Assembly (NCBI RefSeq): GCF_943192935.1 | Contig: NZ_CALPCI010000004.1 | Span: 91,704 to 155,703, forward strand | From: Limosilactobacillus caecicola | GTDB lineage: Bacteria > Bacillota > Bacilli > Lactobacillales > Lactobacillaceae | DNA length: 64,000 nt | Direction of reading: 5' to 3' | Shown: positions 1-8,825 of the stretch, in pieces | Numbering within the stretch: the stretch's first letter is position 1 | Layout of the letters: each line of letters begins with the position of its first letter | Program-made: the position numbers and the translations under genes | The notes under the pieces: generated by a model | Database searches by the model: none | Seen by the model: only the letters and a program-made list of their open reading frames with translations | Told to the model about the DNA's origin: nothing

Positions 1-656
1 GCATTGATGATGTTCTTCGTGTTTGGGAAGAGTGGCGTGTGCAGACTAACAATGTCTGATTCTTTAAGAACCGTCTCTAAATCGGTGTAATCAACAAAAG
101 CTTCTTGTTCTGGATCGTAGTATGGATCATAAGCAATCACTTTGGCCCCCAGAGCCTTGTAAATTTGGGCGGTGGCACCACCAATGTGGCCTAACCCAAT
201 GATCCCAACGGTTAGATTATAGATTTCGTTAGAAACGAGGGCATCCGCCCACCGGAAATCATTGTCTTCTTTCATCCGTTGGTTGAATAACCCAATTTTG
301 CTGTTTAAGTACATGGCCTGGGTCACACCCATTTCCGCAATCGCCCGTGGTGAGTAAATGGCGACCCGGGTAATTGTGATGCCATTCGCGTTGGCTGCGT
401 CAAGGTCGACCATGTCATAACCAGCCGTCCGTAAACCAATCTGCTTAATACCGTAACTAGCTAATTTTTGATAAACATCACCGCTGCCAAGGGAAGCGGT
501 TTGTTGGGTGACAACCCCATCAAACCCCTTCGCCATTTCAACAGTATCATCGTTTAATGGATCAGGAACCATTTTAACTTCGTTACCAGTTTTCTGGGCC
601 CAAGCTTCCGTATATGATTTTTCGATCGGCTTGGTGCCAAACATAATGATTTTCAT
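1..656 (-). CDS. ldhD: D-lactate dehydrogenase / D-2-hydroxyacid dehydrogenase, 3' end outside window
   Basis: NAD-dependent reduction of pyruvate (or a related 2-oxoacid) to the D-hydroxyacid in the cytosol. The first 218 residues are present, starting MKIIMFGTKPIE; the C-terminal third is cut off by the window edge. A catalytic-domain motif GLRTAGYDMVD and the NAD-binding loop GIIGLGHIGGATAQ at about residue 150 mark the D-2-hydroxyacid dehydrogenase family. The ATG follows an AAGGGGAA ribosome site. D-lactate versus D-hydroxyisocaproate specificity cannot be told from this part. Confidence 0.9.
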   Translation of the reverse strand, partial: MKIIMFGTKPIEKSYTEAWAQKTGNEVKMVPDPLNDDTVEMAKGFDGVVTQQTASLGSGDVYQKLASYGIKQIGLRTAGYDMVDLDAANANGITITRVAIYSPRAIAEMGVTQAMYLNSKIGLFNQRMKEDNDFRWADALVSNEIYNLTVGIIGLGHIGGATAQIYKALGAKVIAYDPYYDPEQEAFVDYTDLETVLKESDIVSLHTPLFPNTKNIIN

Positions 657-695
657 ATCTGTTCCCCTTTCAGAAAATAATGGTCTCCGCTGTCT

Positions 696-701
696 AGTAT
701 A
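696..701 (-). promoter_or_regulatory. Probable -10 box of ldhD
   Basis: TATACT on the minus strand, 40 bases before the ldhD start. No good -35 was found at the usual distance. Confidence 0.4.
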
Positions 702-715
702 CACGTTTTTTCAGT

Positions 716-751
716 CAAAAAAGCGGACCATTTCTTGAGAAATGGTCCGCT
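716..751 (-). terminator. Rho-independent terminator of the M20 deacylase gene
   Basis: Perfect 13-bp stem (AGCGGACCATTTC with loop CAAG-type) followed on the minus strand by TTTTTT. It lies just past the stop of the deacylase gene and separates it from ldhD. Confidence 0.9.
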
Positions 752-761
752 ATCATGATCC

Positions 762-1913
762 TTAATTAAAGAAGGCGTGGGCAAATTTTTGATAAAACCG
801 AATGGCGTTGTAGTAGGCTGGCAGGTCCACGTATTCATTTGGCATGTGGGATTCATCGCTCCCCGGTCCAATGATGATACTGGTAAAGTCCTTTTTGGAC
901 TGGGTAAATTCTTGCCCATCGTTGGCACCAGTACTGGTCACTGGTTGCGGGGTAAAGCCGAGTTCTTCTTTCGCAACCTGTTGGGCCAATTTAATCAACG
1001 GTGCAGCGGGATCACCGCCCATTGGTTCTTCGGGGAAGGTGTACTTAATTGAGAGATCAAATCCCGGTTGTTGGTTTAGTTGGTCAATGATCCCTTCTAA
1101 AGTGTCATAAACGACTTGGTTCGGGTATTCAGGGATCGTCCGGATATTCCCACCAAGCGTAGCTTCGGATGGTACACTGTTGATTTGTTCACCACCCTGG
1201 ATCAGGGAGATCACGTGGGTGAGTTTCCCCAGGACTGGATCTTTATGGTCAAAGGAAGCCAGTTTGGCCTTGGCCTGTTGAGCAAATTCAAAGAGATTGT
1301 CAATCGCATTGATTCCCTTCTGCGGACGTGAACTATGCGCCGCTTTCCCAACTGAGGTGACATGGTAGTCGATGACCCCTTTGCAAGCGTAATTGATGGA
1401 GTGCAGATCATCACACGGTTCCGCAATTACCAAGCCGTCGAGGTCGTCTGCGTAGCCCTGCTTGGTCAGTTCCGCTGCTCCATAATTACCGGTTTCTTCG
1501 CCCACAGTAGCCAGCAACTTAATCGTTCCTGGTAATTGGTCACCCTTTTCGAGCATTTCCAGAAGAGCCACTACAACCGCTGCGAGGCCGCTCTTCATAT
1601 CACAGGCACCACGCCCGTATAGTTTGTCATCTTTGACCACCGGATCGAACGGGTCGGTATCCCAGGCGTCTAAATCGCCCGGATCCACCACGTCCATGTG
1701 CCCGGAATAACCAAGCACTTTGCCACCATTACCAATGGTGACGACGAGGTTATCACGACCTGGAGCATAATTAACCTTTTCGATGTTCACGTTCTTGCCC
1801 ACGTACGGTGCAAATAAGCTCGCGATGTAGTCCGCCAATTCAGCTTCATTTTGGTTGACCGTTTGAATGCTAATAATCTTTTTTAAAACGTTTAATTGCT
1901 CTTCTTTTGTCAT
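762..1913 (-). CDS. M20 family ArgE/DapE-type deacylase
   Basis: Metal-dependent amidohydrolase of 383 residues. It removes an acyl group from an N-acyl amino acid or N-succinyl-diaminopimelate, or cleaves a dipeptide; the substrate is not decided. Metal and catalytic motifs are in order: GHMDVVDPGD, GACDMKSG, GEETGNYGA, and the C-terminal SDESHMPNE histidine. I chose the ATG at 1913 because GAGGGGA sits just before it; an upstream in-frame start would overlap the preceding gene. That gene encodes an amino-acid-binding lipoprotein and ends 13 bases upstream, so the two are co-transcribed and probably handle the same nitrogen compound. Confidence 0.85.
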   Translation of the reverse strand: MTKEEQLNVLKKIISIQTVNQNEAELADYIASLFAPYVGKNVNIEKVNYAPGRDNLVVTIGNGGKVLGYSGHMDVVDPGDLDAWDTDPFDPVVKDDKLYGRGACDMKSGLAAVVVALLEMLEKGDQLPGTIKLLATVGEETGNYGAAELTKQGYADDLDGLVIAEPCDDLHSINYACKGVIDYHVTSVGKAAHSSRPQKGINAIDNLFEFAQQAKAKLASFDHKDPVLGKLTHVISLIQGGEQINSVPSEATLGGNIRTIPEYPNQVVYDTLEGIIDQLNQQPGFDLSIKYTFPEEPMGGDPAAPLIKLAQQVAKEELGFTPQPVTSTGANDGQEFTQSKKDFTSIIIGPGSDESHMPNEYVDLPAYYNAIRFYQKFAHAFFN

Positions 1914-1926
1914 GATTGATTCCCCT

Positions 1927-2760
1927 CTACTTGTTGTTGGCAACTTGGATATCTTGGGCCTTCTTGTATAGCTTGTTCAACGTACCATTCTTTTGGTCCT
2001 TAGTAATAACTTGGTTAATCTTCTTCATCAAGGCCTTGTCTTGCTTCCGGGCCACAATTCTCGTTCCGGCAGCCTTGGCATCGTACTTGAACTTGATGTT
2101 GCTTGCGACCGCGTACTTGTCTGGGTGTTCCTTCGCGTAAGCTTCGGCGGTATCATCACCAGTAATGACCCCATCCAGGGTGCCGTTCGATAATTCTTGG
2201 AACAGCGTGTTGTTAGAACTTTCCGTGACCAGCTTAACACCCTTCAGTTTCTTACCAATCGTTTCTTGTTCTGAAGATTGTTGAGCCCCCAGCGTGGTTC
2301 CCTTCAAGGCCGCAATATTTGCATACTTATCCTTGTTCTTGGCGGCAACCAGCAGCACCTGACCACCGGTGTGGTATACCTTGGAGAAGGCGACTACCTT
2401 GGCCCGTTGCTTCGTGTAGGCCATCCCAGCCATGACGATATCGACCTTCTTGTTTTGCAGTTCGCTAATTAAAGAAGAGAAGGACGTGTTAACGATCTTA
2501 ACCTTTTTAACACCCAAGCTCTTGGCAATTTCATGAGCTAACAAGATGTCATAACCCACGATCTTTTGCTTACCATTTTTGACGATTGGAAATTCGTATG
2601 GAGCAAAGTCAGCGGACGTCCCCACAACCAATTCACCCTTTTTCTTAATTGATTGAACACTGTTATCCTGCTTGGCTCCACAGCCGGCGAGCACCGTGCT
2701 CAAAGCAATCATGATCGTCAAAGCTGCTAAAATCGTTTTCTTTAAATGTTTAAATTGCAT
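1927..2760 (-). CDS. Amino-acid ABC transporter substrate-binding lipoprotein
   Basis: Extracellular solute-binding protein family 3, 277 residues, for a polar amino acid. A lysine-rich N-terminus, hydrophobic segment and lipobox LAGC (Cys about residue 27) show a lipid-anchored protein. The family-3 pattern is clear (LVVGTSADFAPYEFP near the start, GYDILLAHEIAKSLGV, VDIVMAGMAYTKQRA). ATG 2760 has GGAGG nine bases upstream. No permease or ATPase gene is adjacent, so it must use components encoded elsewhere or act as an accessory binder. It is first in an operon with the M20 deacylase. Confidence 0.88.
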   Translation of the reverse strand: MQFKHLKKTILAALTIMIALSTVLAGCGAKQDNSVQSIKKKGELVVGTSADFAPYEFPIVKNGKQKIVGYDILLAHEIAKSLGVKKVKIVNTSFSSLISELQNKKVDIVMAGMAYTKQRAKVVAFSKVYHTGGQVLLVAAKNKDKYANIAALKGTTLGAQQSSEQETIGKKLKGVKLVTESSNNTLFQELSNGTLDGVITGDDTAEAYAKEHPDKYAVASNIKFKYDAKAAGTRIVARKQDKALMKKINQVITKDQKNGTLNKLYKKAQDIQVANNK

Positions 2761-2942
2761 CTTTCTCTTCCTCCACAAATTTTCTTTACATTTTTATCAA
2801 CCCAAATTTCATATTTATACGTCGTCGCACGATGATATCCCCCGTTTTCGTATTTCTATGCAAATTATGTGTATATAATATCCCCAGCCGTGAATAAATG
2901 CAAGCTTTTTTCAAAAAATATTCAAATTAATTTAAAATCATG

Positions 2943-2978
2943 GATAAAAATAAGGATCCGGTGAATATCACCGGATCC
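2943..2978 (-). terminator. Terminator of yhgE
   Basis: 10-bp perfect stem GGATCCGGTG/CACCGGATCC with an AATAT loop, followed on the minus strand by TTATTTTTA. It lies 12 bases past the yhgE stop. Confidence 0.85.
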
Positions 2979-2990
2979 TGATGAATGTGA

Positions 2991-5585
2991 TTAAACTGTT
3001 TGATCACGGTCTTGCAAGTGCATACCGTCATCATCTTTTTCCTCACCAAGCAATTCTTGGTTATGATCTAGTTCTGATTTACCTGCGAAGTGGTGGTGTT
3101 GCAACCAGTACATTGCTCCTAGCAACAAGAGGTAGAAGACAATGGTCAGGCAACCCAACACGCTGTTACAGAAGGCCACGTAATGAGTACCAAGCCCACC
3201 ACTAATGCCATCACGCAAACCAAGAATTGAGTACGTCATTGGCAATGCGTAGTGGATGACGTTGTAGAACTTCATGGTTACTTCCATTGGGAAGGTCCCA
3301 CCGGAGCCACCAAGTTGCAGCATCAGCAGAACCATGGCTACGAACCGTCCAGGGTTGTCGAAGGTCATGGATAGGAACATGACGATCGCCATCGACGCGA
3401 GGCCAAAGAGGACTAGCGTACCGAAGAAGGATGGGACATGAATGACGTGGAGACCCAGCGCCATCATAATTCCACCTTCGGCTAGTGCCATCAAGGTAAT
3501 GATGAGGCTGCCGAGAACAACTTTACTTGCCCACCATGCTAATGGGGAACGACCTTGAATGGCCACCCGCCGAATTGGGTAAACAAAGTTGAAGACCAAG
3601 GCCCCAACATACAAAGCAACAGACAGAACGTAAGGAGCCAGGGCATGACCATAGTTTGGTACATAACTGTAGCTCTTGTGCTTGACGCGGGTTGGTTCAG
3701 CAATCATCTTCGCCGTCTTCTTCGTTGGCTTAATGCCGTTGACCGTCTTCGCACCTTTGCCGAGAGCAGAAGCTAATTGACCAGCACCGGTGTTCAACTT
3801 CACAATCCCCTGAACGAGGGCTGGTGAGTTGTCAACTAATTGTTGCGTCCCGGCGGCTAATTGATTAACCCCCGCAACTAAGGTTGGCACTTGTTGGTTC
3901 AATTGACCCAGTGCACTGGCTAACTGACCAGCGCCGGAATTCAAGGCAGCGGAGTTGGCTGTTAATTGACCAGCGCCAGCGCTAGCTTGGGCCACTCCCG
4001 CGGTGTACTGATTGATTCCGCTCGTCAAAGTGTTGGAACCTGCCGCAGCAGTATCAACACCATTCGTGTATTGGGAAACACCGGTGCTCAAGTTGCTTGC
4101 GCCCGCCGCAATTTGGCTAGTAGCACTTTGCAAGGCATTCATTTTTTTAGGCATGTCAGACAGTTGGCCCTTGTAGCTATTCAATTCATTTAACAAAGTA
4201 TTGGCTTGGTTGATCGTCGTGTCAGCGTTATTCAATAACGTGCTCATCGACGATAACTGACCCAGCTGACTTTGCATGTCACTCAATGAAGAACCAAGAC
4301 TTGATAATTGGCTCAACGTTCCTGACATGCCCTGAACTGTTTGGGCGTTTGCCTGAGCCTTGCCTGCTAATGTTGCTAGTTGGCCCTTAATATTATTGTC
4401 AGTAGTCGACCCAGCTAATTTACTTAATTCACTAGCAATTTCGGCATCATTAGTAGCCACACCAGTCAATTTACCAAGTTGCGTCGAAGCGCCAGATAAA
4501 GCACTAGAAGCTTGTTGGAGTTTTCCAGCACTCGTCTGGACACCTGCCAAGGCAGCCTTCGCTTGGTTCAATCCAGTTTGTAATTGTGTCATACTTTGTT
4601 GCAAGGCTGCCGCCTGGTCCATCGCCGACATAATGTTATTAATCGGCAAGCTGCCTAACGCAGAATTAACAGTTGTATTCAACTGATTCGTTCCACTTGC
4701 TAACTGGCTAGAACCGGAACGGAGTGCTGAGGAATTACCGCTCAAGGTATTCAAACCAGTGCTTAGCTGACCGGCCCCAGAGCTCAAGGCCCCGGAGTTG
4801 GCTTCCAGGGTATTCAACCCAGCAGCAAGTTGGCCAACACCCCCAGTATATTGAGCAATGCCGTTTGCCAAAGTAGCACTACCGCTGGCCAGTTGTTGGG
4901 CACCGGCAGCAAGTGGGGCAACCCCAACCTTCAAGGTTTGCACCCCGTTGTTGACTTGGGAAACCCCCGCAACGTACTCGTTGACCCCACTTTGCAGGGT
5001 TACTAGTCCGTTATCTAATTGGGTTGCGCCATCCGCAGCTTGGTCCATCCCCTTACCAAGGGTTTTCAGCATTTTGAACATGGTCATGGCGTACGCATTC
5101 GTCACGTTGGCCCGAATCTTTTCATTCAACCTGGTCATGGCGACTTGACTCATGACGTAACCAATATAGTTCAGCGAGTCGTTAGTCGTGTACTTCAAGT
5201 TCATTGGCTTTGGATTTTTATCCAACACCGTCGTTGCATTCTTGGAGAAGTTCTCCGGAATGGTGATCACCGTGTAATATTTCCGGTGTGACATTCCGTA
5301 CTTCGCCTTTTTCGCTGAAACAAATTGCCAGTCAAGCTGGTGATTATGCTTCAACTCCTTGACCATTTGGTCACCGACGGCCATCTCTTTCCCCTGATAA
5401 TCGACGGGTACGTCCTTGTTGACCACGGCAACAGGCAGGTCTTGCGTGCTCCCGTAAGGATCCCATACAGACTTCAGGAAGAAGATACTATATAGAAATG
5501 GAATAAAACAAATAACAATTGATGATAATAAGAGCAAATGATTTCGTCGGATATGACGGAATTCTGCCTTAATCATTTCCCACAT
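2991..5585 (-). CDS. yhgE: YhgE/Pip-family membrane protein with long repeat ectodomain
   Basis: 864-residue membrane protein of the YhgE/phage-infection-protein family. One N-terminal membrane segment (about residues 18-40) is followed by a roughly 600-residue outside domain. That domain is full of heptad-like repeats of the type LxxGxxQLxxGxxxL (about residues 185-300 and 480-610), and then come about five or six C-terminal membrane segments. Such proteins serve as phage receptors (Pip in Lactococcus) or as membrane factors related to type VII secretion; the exact role is unknown. It is translated 17 bases after a TetR regulator gene and shares its transcript. The C-terminus is charged (EEKDDD). 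Confidence 0.85.
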   Translation of the reverse strand: MWEMIKAEFRHIRRNHLLLLSSIVICFIPFLYSIFFLKSVWDPYGSTQDLPVAVVNKDVPVDYQGKEMAVGDQMVKELKHNHQLDWQFVSAKKAKYGMSHRKYYTVITIPENFSKNATTVLDKNPKPMNLKYTTNDSLNYIGYVMSQVAMTRLNEKIRANVTNAYAMTMFKMLKTLGKGMDQAADGATQLDNGLVTLQSGVNEYVAGVSQVNNGVQTLKVGVAPLAAGAQQLASGSATLANGIAQYTGGVGQLAAGLNTLEANSGALSSGAGQLSTGLNTLSGNSSALRSGSSQLASGTNQLNTTVNSALGSLPINNIMSAMDQAAALQQSMTQLQTGLNQAKAALAGVQTSAGKLQQASSALSGASTQLGKLTGVATNDAEIASELSKLAGSTTDNNIKGQLATLAGKAQANAQTVQGMSGTLSQLSSLGSSLSDMQSQLGQLSSMSTLLNNADTTINQANTLLNELNSYKGQLSDMPKKMNALQSATSQIAAGASNLSTGVSQYTNGVDTAAAGSNTLTSGINQYTAGVAQASAGAGQLTANSAALNSGAGQLASALGQLNQQVPTLVAGVNQLAAGTQQLVDNSPALVQGIVKLNTGAGQLASALGKGAKTVNGIKPTKKTAKMIAEPTRVKHKSYSYVPNYGHALAPYVLSVALYVGALVFNFVYPIRRVAIQGRSPLAWWASKVVLGSLIITLMALAEGGIMMALGLHVIHVPSFFGTLVLFGLASMAIVMFLSMTFDNPGRFVAMVLLMLQLGGSGGTFPMEVTMKFYNVIHYALPMTYSILGLRDGISGGLGTHYVAFCNSVLGCLTIVFYLLLLGAMYWLQHHHFAGKSELDHNQELLGEEKDDDGMHLQDRDQTV

Positions 5586-5602
5586 TTTTCTCCCTCCAAA
5601 AA

Positions 5603-6154
5603 TTAGTTAGCTGAATTCGTCGAGAAAGGTAATACCGACTGTCTTACAAATTCCACCGCTTCTTCGACAGGGACATCATAATTCTTCGATTGCCACCAAT
5701 ACAAGCAACCCATGATCGCCCCCGCAAATGCGTAAGATTGTAAATCAGGATCCTCTGAATTACTAATGACTTTCAGAATTTCACCATGCCGTTGATCATC
5801 CTCACTTTGCTTCAGCAACACCTCACTGGTAATGCGAATCATTTCCGTGTAGAGCGTACTATTAGCATTGTCCGCAGATAGGTGACGGAAAATATCCTTA
5901 TTATCATTCAGATAGTTAGCCGCAATTTCGATAAAGTCATTTTCCGTTGGCGCTGAGGCAATCAACTGGCTCAAACGATTATTAATCAGCTGTTCGAGCA
6001 GGTCGTACTTATCATGGAAATACCGATAAAAACTACTCCGGTGAAGCAGAGCTTCGTTACAAATTTGATCAACCGTGATTTTTTCAAATGGTTTCTTCCG
6101 TAGCAGAGTTTCCAAGGCATTTTGGAAATCCCGTACAGTCCGGTTCATTTTCAA
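5603..6154 (-). CDS. TetR/AcrR family regulator
   Basis: 183-residue repressor. The N-terminal helix-turn-helix ITVDQICNEALLHRSSFYRYFHDKYDLLEQL is typical (about residues 25-55); the C-terminal ligand domain is of the kind often paired with YhgE proteins. AAGGAGGGG lies 7 bases before TTG at 6154 and 13 before ATG at 6148, so the TTG start is favoured. It probably represses its own operon with yhgE. Confidence 0.85.
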   Translation of the reverse strand: MKMNRTVRDFQNALETLLRKKPFEKITVDQICNEALLHRSSFYRYFHDKYDLLEQLINNRLSQLIASAPTENDFIEIAANYLNDNKDIFRHLSADNANSTLYTEMIRITSEVLLKQSEDDQRHGEILKVISNSEDPDLQSYAFAGAIMGCLYWWQSKNYDVPVEEAVEFVRQSVLPFSTNSAN

Positions 6155-6305
6155 CCCAATTCCCCTCCTTATTCAGTTTTCAAAAAGATATTATAATTCG
6201 TTCCTGTTTGCGACTACATGGTCATATTAACACATGTATTTTTAAATAAGACAAATACAATCATTTGTTTCAACAAGGATTTAACAATTATTTCTCCCGA
6301 AACTA

Positions 6306-6334
6306 TGTTATAATCGAAATGCAAACGCTTGCAT
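6306..6334 (+). promoter_or_regulatory. galM promoter with cre site
   Basis: Extended -10 TGTTATAAT at 6306-6314, followed at 6319-6334 by ATGCAAACGCTTGCAT, a palindromic match to the CcpA cre consensus with one deviation. A cre over the transcription start implies repression by CcpA when a preferred sugar is present. Confidence 0.7.
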
Positions 6335-6350
6335 AAGGAGGACTTAAACA

Positions 6351-7391
6351 ATGCAACTATCACAAGAAGATTTTGGTCAAGCAAACAACCATCCCGTGAC
6401 CCGCTACACAGTAGCCAACGACCACGGTGTTCGACTGAGCGTTCTGAATTTTGGTGGAATCTGGCAAGAATATTCGGTTCCCACTGATAATGGTCAGCTC
6501 AACCTCTTACTGTCCGCCAACTCAATGGAGGATTACCTCGCTGCTGGATACAGTATTGGTCAACTGATCGGTCCCGTTGCCAACCGGATTGACAAGGCCG
6601 AATTCCAAATTGATGGTGAACAATACCACCTCCAAGCAAATGAAGGCAACAACTCCATTCATAGTGGTGATCAAGGATGGCAAAATCACTTCTGGCACGT
6701 CACCACTGGAATGACTGACGACGCTGGCAAGATCATCCTCAGCAACCATTATTCACCAGATGATGACGGAATGCCTGCCGATACTGATGTCCACGTTGTT
6801 TATTCCCTGCACAGCGACGACAGCGTCACAATCGACCTCTACGGTGAAAGTGATGCCCCAACACTGTTCAACCCTACCAACCACACCTACTGGAACCTCG
6901 GCGACAGCGATGTTGATACCATTGAAGGTCAAGAATTAACCATTAATTCTGATTACCATTTGGCAGTCAATGCTGAAAAAATCCCTACTGGCGCGCTAGT
7001 CGAAAACTTAGGGTCGGCCTATGACTTTAAAGATGGTCAAGTCCTGGGTCACGCCCTCAATGAAATGCTGAAGACCCCTGAAAAGGGCTTTGATGATTTC
7101 TTTGCGGTCCAACCCAGTTCCACCTTTGCTGGTCAGCCGATTGCAGCCTTGAAGGATCCTAAGTCTGGTCGTGAAATGAAAATGTACTCAGACCGGAATG
7201 CTTTAATCATCTTCTCTGCTAACGGGCTCCCAGCTTCCGTTAAATTAAACCGTCCTGGTAAATCATGGGCCGCAATGGCGCTAGAAGCTCAAGCACTCCC
7301 TGATGCACCACACCATCCAGAGTTTGGTGATATCACGCTCCGGCCATTGGCCCCAGTTCACCACCAAATTCGTTACGAAATTAAATATTAA
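6351..7391 (+). CDS. galM: Aldose 1-epimerase (galactose mutarotase)
   Basis: Interconverts alpha and beta anomers of galactose/glucose so that galactokinase can use them. 346 residues, the usual length. Family motifs include LIGPVANRIDKAEF, GNNSIHSGDQGWQ (first active-site His region), LFNPTNHTYWNLG (catalytic His) and a C-terminal LEAQALPDAPHHPE segment (catalytic Glu region). AAGGAGG precedes the ATG. It stands alone between a cre-controlled promoter and a strong terminator, with no other gal gene nearby. Confidence 0.93.
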   Translation: MQLSQEDFGQANNHPVTRYTVANDHGVRLSVLNFGGIWQEYSVPTDNGQLNLLLSANSMEDYLAAGYSIGQLIGPVANRIDKAEFQIDGEQYHLQANEGNNSIHSGDQGWQNHFWHVTTGMTDDAGKIILSNHYSPDDDGMPADTDVHVVYSLHSDDSVTIDLYGESDAPTLFNPTNHTYWNLGDSDVDTIEGQELTINSDYHLAVNAEKIPTGALVENLGSAYDFKDGQVLGHALNEMLKTPEKGFDDFFAVQPSSTFAGQPIAALKDPKSGREMKMYSDRNALIIFSANGLPASVKLNRPGKSWAAMALEAQALPDAPHHPEFGDITLRPLAPVHHQIRYEIKY

Positions 7392-7406
7392 TACTATTCA
7401 AAACTC

Positions 7407-7443
7407 AAAAGCGGTAAGGATTTTTATCCTTACCGCTTTTTTA
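7407..7443 (+). terminator. galM terminator
   Basis: 14-bp stem AAAAGCGGTAAGGA/TCCTTACCGCTTTT with loop TTTTTA and a T run. The A-rich left side lets it work in both directions. The following 220 bases up to 7667 hold nothing I can name. Confidence 0.9.
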
Positions 7444-7667
7444 AACCGTTGTGCCAATTATTTCCTGGGCAATAATATCTAATGAATCTCATTCAAACTG
7501 GAGTAGTACAACTCCGGACCCAGTATAAATAAATCATCACACTCATTTGCTGATCAACAAGTATGAATCAGCCTCCCACCTATAATTATACTCATAGGAT
7601 AACTTCTTGCAACTAAAGAGTTTCAGTCTACAAATGTAATTATATTTCTAGGGAATTGATTAGATCA

Positions 7668-8813
7668 TTAATGAGCTAAGTCTCTGATCAAACGGCCAAC
7701 ATTTTCTGCCGTTTCCGCAATATCATGTGGGCCATCTGCAATCGCCTTTGCTAATGGTTTGGCGCCTTCTGGAGTGGCAAAGATCGCGTCCATCGCATCG
7801 CGACCATATAATTCATCGATCCCTTGACCAACATTTCCTGCCAACACAATCACTGGTGCTTGGGGAGCTACGGCTTTCGTAGCCAAAGCCACTCCATACG
7901 GGGTTTTCCCAAATTTAGTTTGGAAATCAATCCCGCCTTCACCAGTAAAGACAAAGCTGGCTTGTTGAGCCCGGTCCTTCAAGTGCGTAAATTCAACCAC
8001 CAGGTCAATACCCCGGGCCATTTCTGAGTTCGTAAAGGCCATCAGTCCGGTTCCCAGACCACCAGCGGCGCCAGCGCCTGGTTGCATTTCTAAATCCTTA
8101 TGCAAATCCCGCTTAATCACTTCTGCATAGTGGTGTAAGTTTTGGTCGAGGGTTTGTACCATTTCAGGAGTGGCACCCTTTTGGGGACCGAAGACTGCGG
8201 AAGCCCCGTCCTTACCCGTCAACGGGTTGGTAACATCCGAGGCGATTAACACCTGTGTCGTTTTGATCCGTGGATCAATGTCACTCACATCAATGTGGTC
8301 TAAGTGGTCCAAAGCACCGCCACCAAAGGAAACTTCCTGGTCGCTAGCATCCAATAGCTTAGCCCCCAGTGCCTGGGCCATCCCGGCACCACCATCGTTG
8401 GTGGCCGACCCACCAATACCGAGGATGATTTTTTCTACGTGGTGGTCCAATGCATCCAGCATTAATTCACCAGTTCCATAAGTGGTAGTGATCAATGGAT
8501 TGTGCGTCTGTTCATTAACGTATTGAATGCCACTCGCCTGGGCCATTTCAATCACGGCCGTTTTCCCATCACCAAGAATTCCATAGTAAGCCTCACAGAG
8601 CTGATTGAGTGGGTTATGGACTTGTTTTTTGACCAAATGACCGTCCGTAGCATCGACTAGTGATTGGACGGTGCCTTCACCACCATCGGCCATTGGTACC
8701 ATTTCATAATCGGCTTCAGGAAAAACCCGTTGCAAACCGGTTCGAATCGCTTCCGCAACTTCTTTGGCAGTCAATGAGCCCTTAAAAGAATCTGGAGCAA
8801 TCACAAATTTCAT
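7668..8813 (-). CDS. Glycerate kinase (GarK/GlxK family)
   Basis: 381-residue kinase that phosphorylates D-glycerate and feeds it into lower glycolysis. It has the family start MKFVIAPDSFKGSLTA, the PMADGGEGT motif (about residue 42), GIGGSATNDGGAGMAQALGA and GEGGIDFQTKFGKTP. GGAGG precedes the ATG. It is the second gene of an operon with a GntP-type permease (12-base gap), which points to uptake and use of glycerate. 2- versus 3-phosphoglycerate product cannot be read here. Confidence 0.92.
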   Translation of the reverse strand: MKFVIAPDSFKGSLTAKEVAEAIRTGLQRVFPEADYEMVPMADGGEGTVQSLVDATDGHLVKKQVHNPLNQLCEAYYGILGDGKTAVIEMAQASGIQYVNEQTHNPLITTTYGTGELMLDALDHHVEKIILGIGGSATNDGGAGMAQALGAKLLDASDQEVSFGGGALDHLDHIDVSDIDPRIKTTQVLIASDVTNPLTGKDGASAVFGPQKGATPEMVQTLDQNLHHYAEVIKRDLHKDLEMQPGAGAAGGLGTGLMAFTNSEMARGIDLVVEFTHLKDRAQQASFVFTGEGGIDFQTKFGKTPYGVALATKAVAPQAPVIVLAGNVGQGIDELYGRDAMDAIFATPEGAKPLAKAIADGPHDIAETAENVGRLIRDLAH

Positions 8814-8825
8814 GAGTCAAACCTC

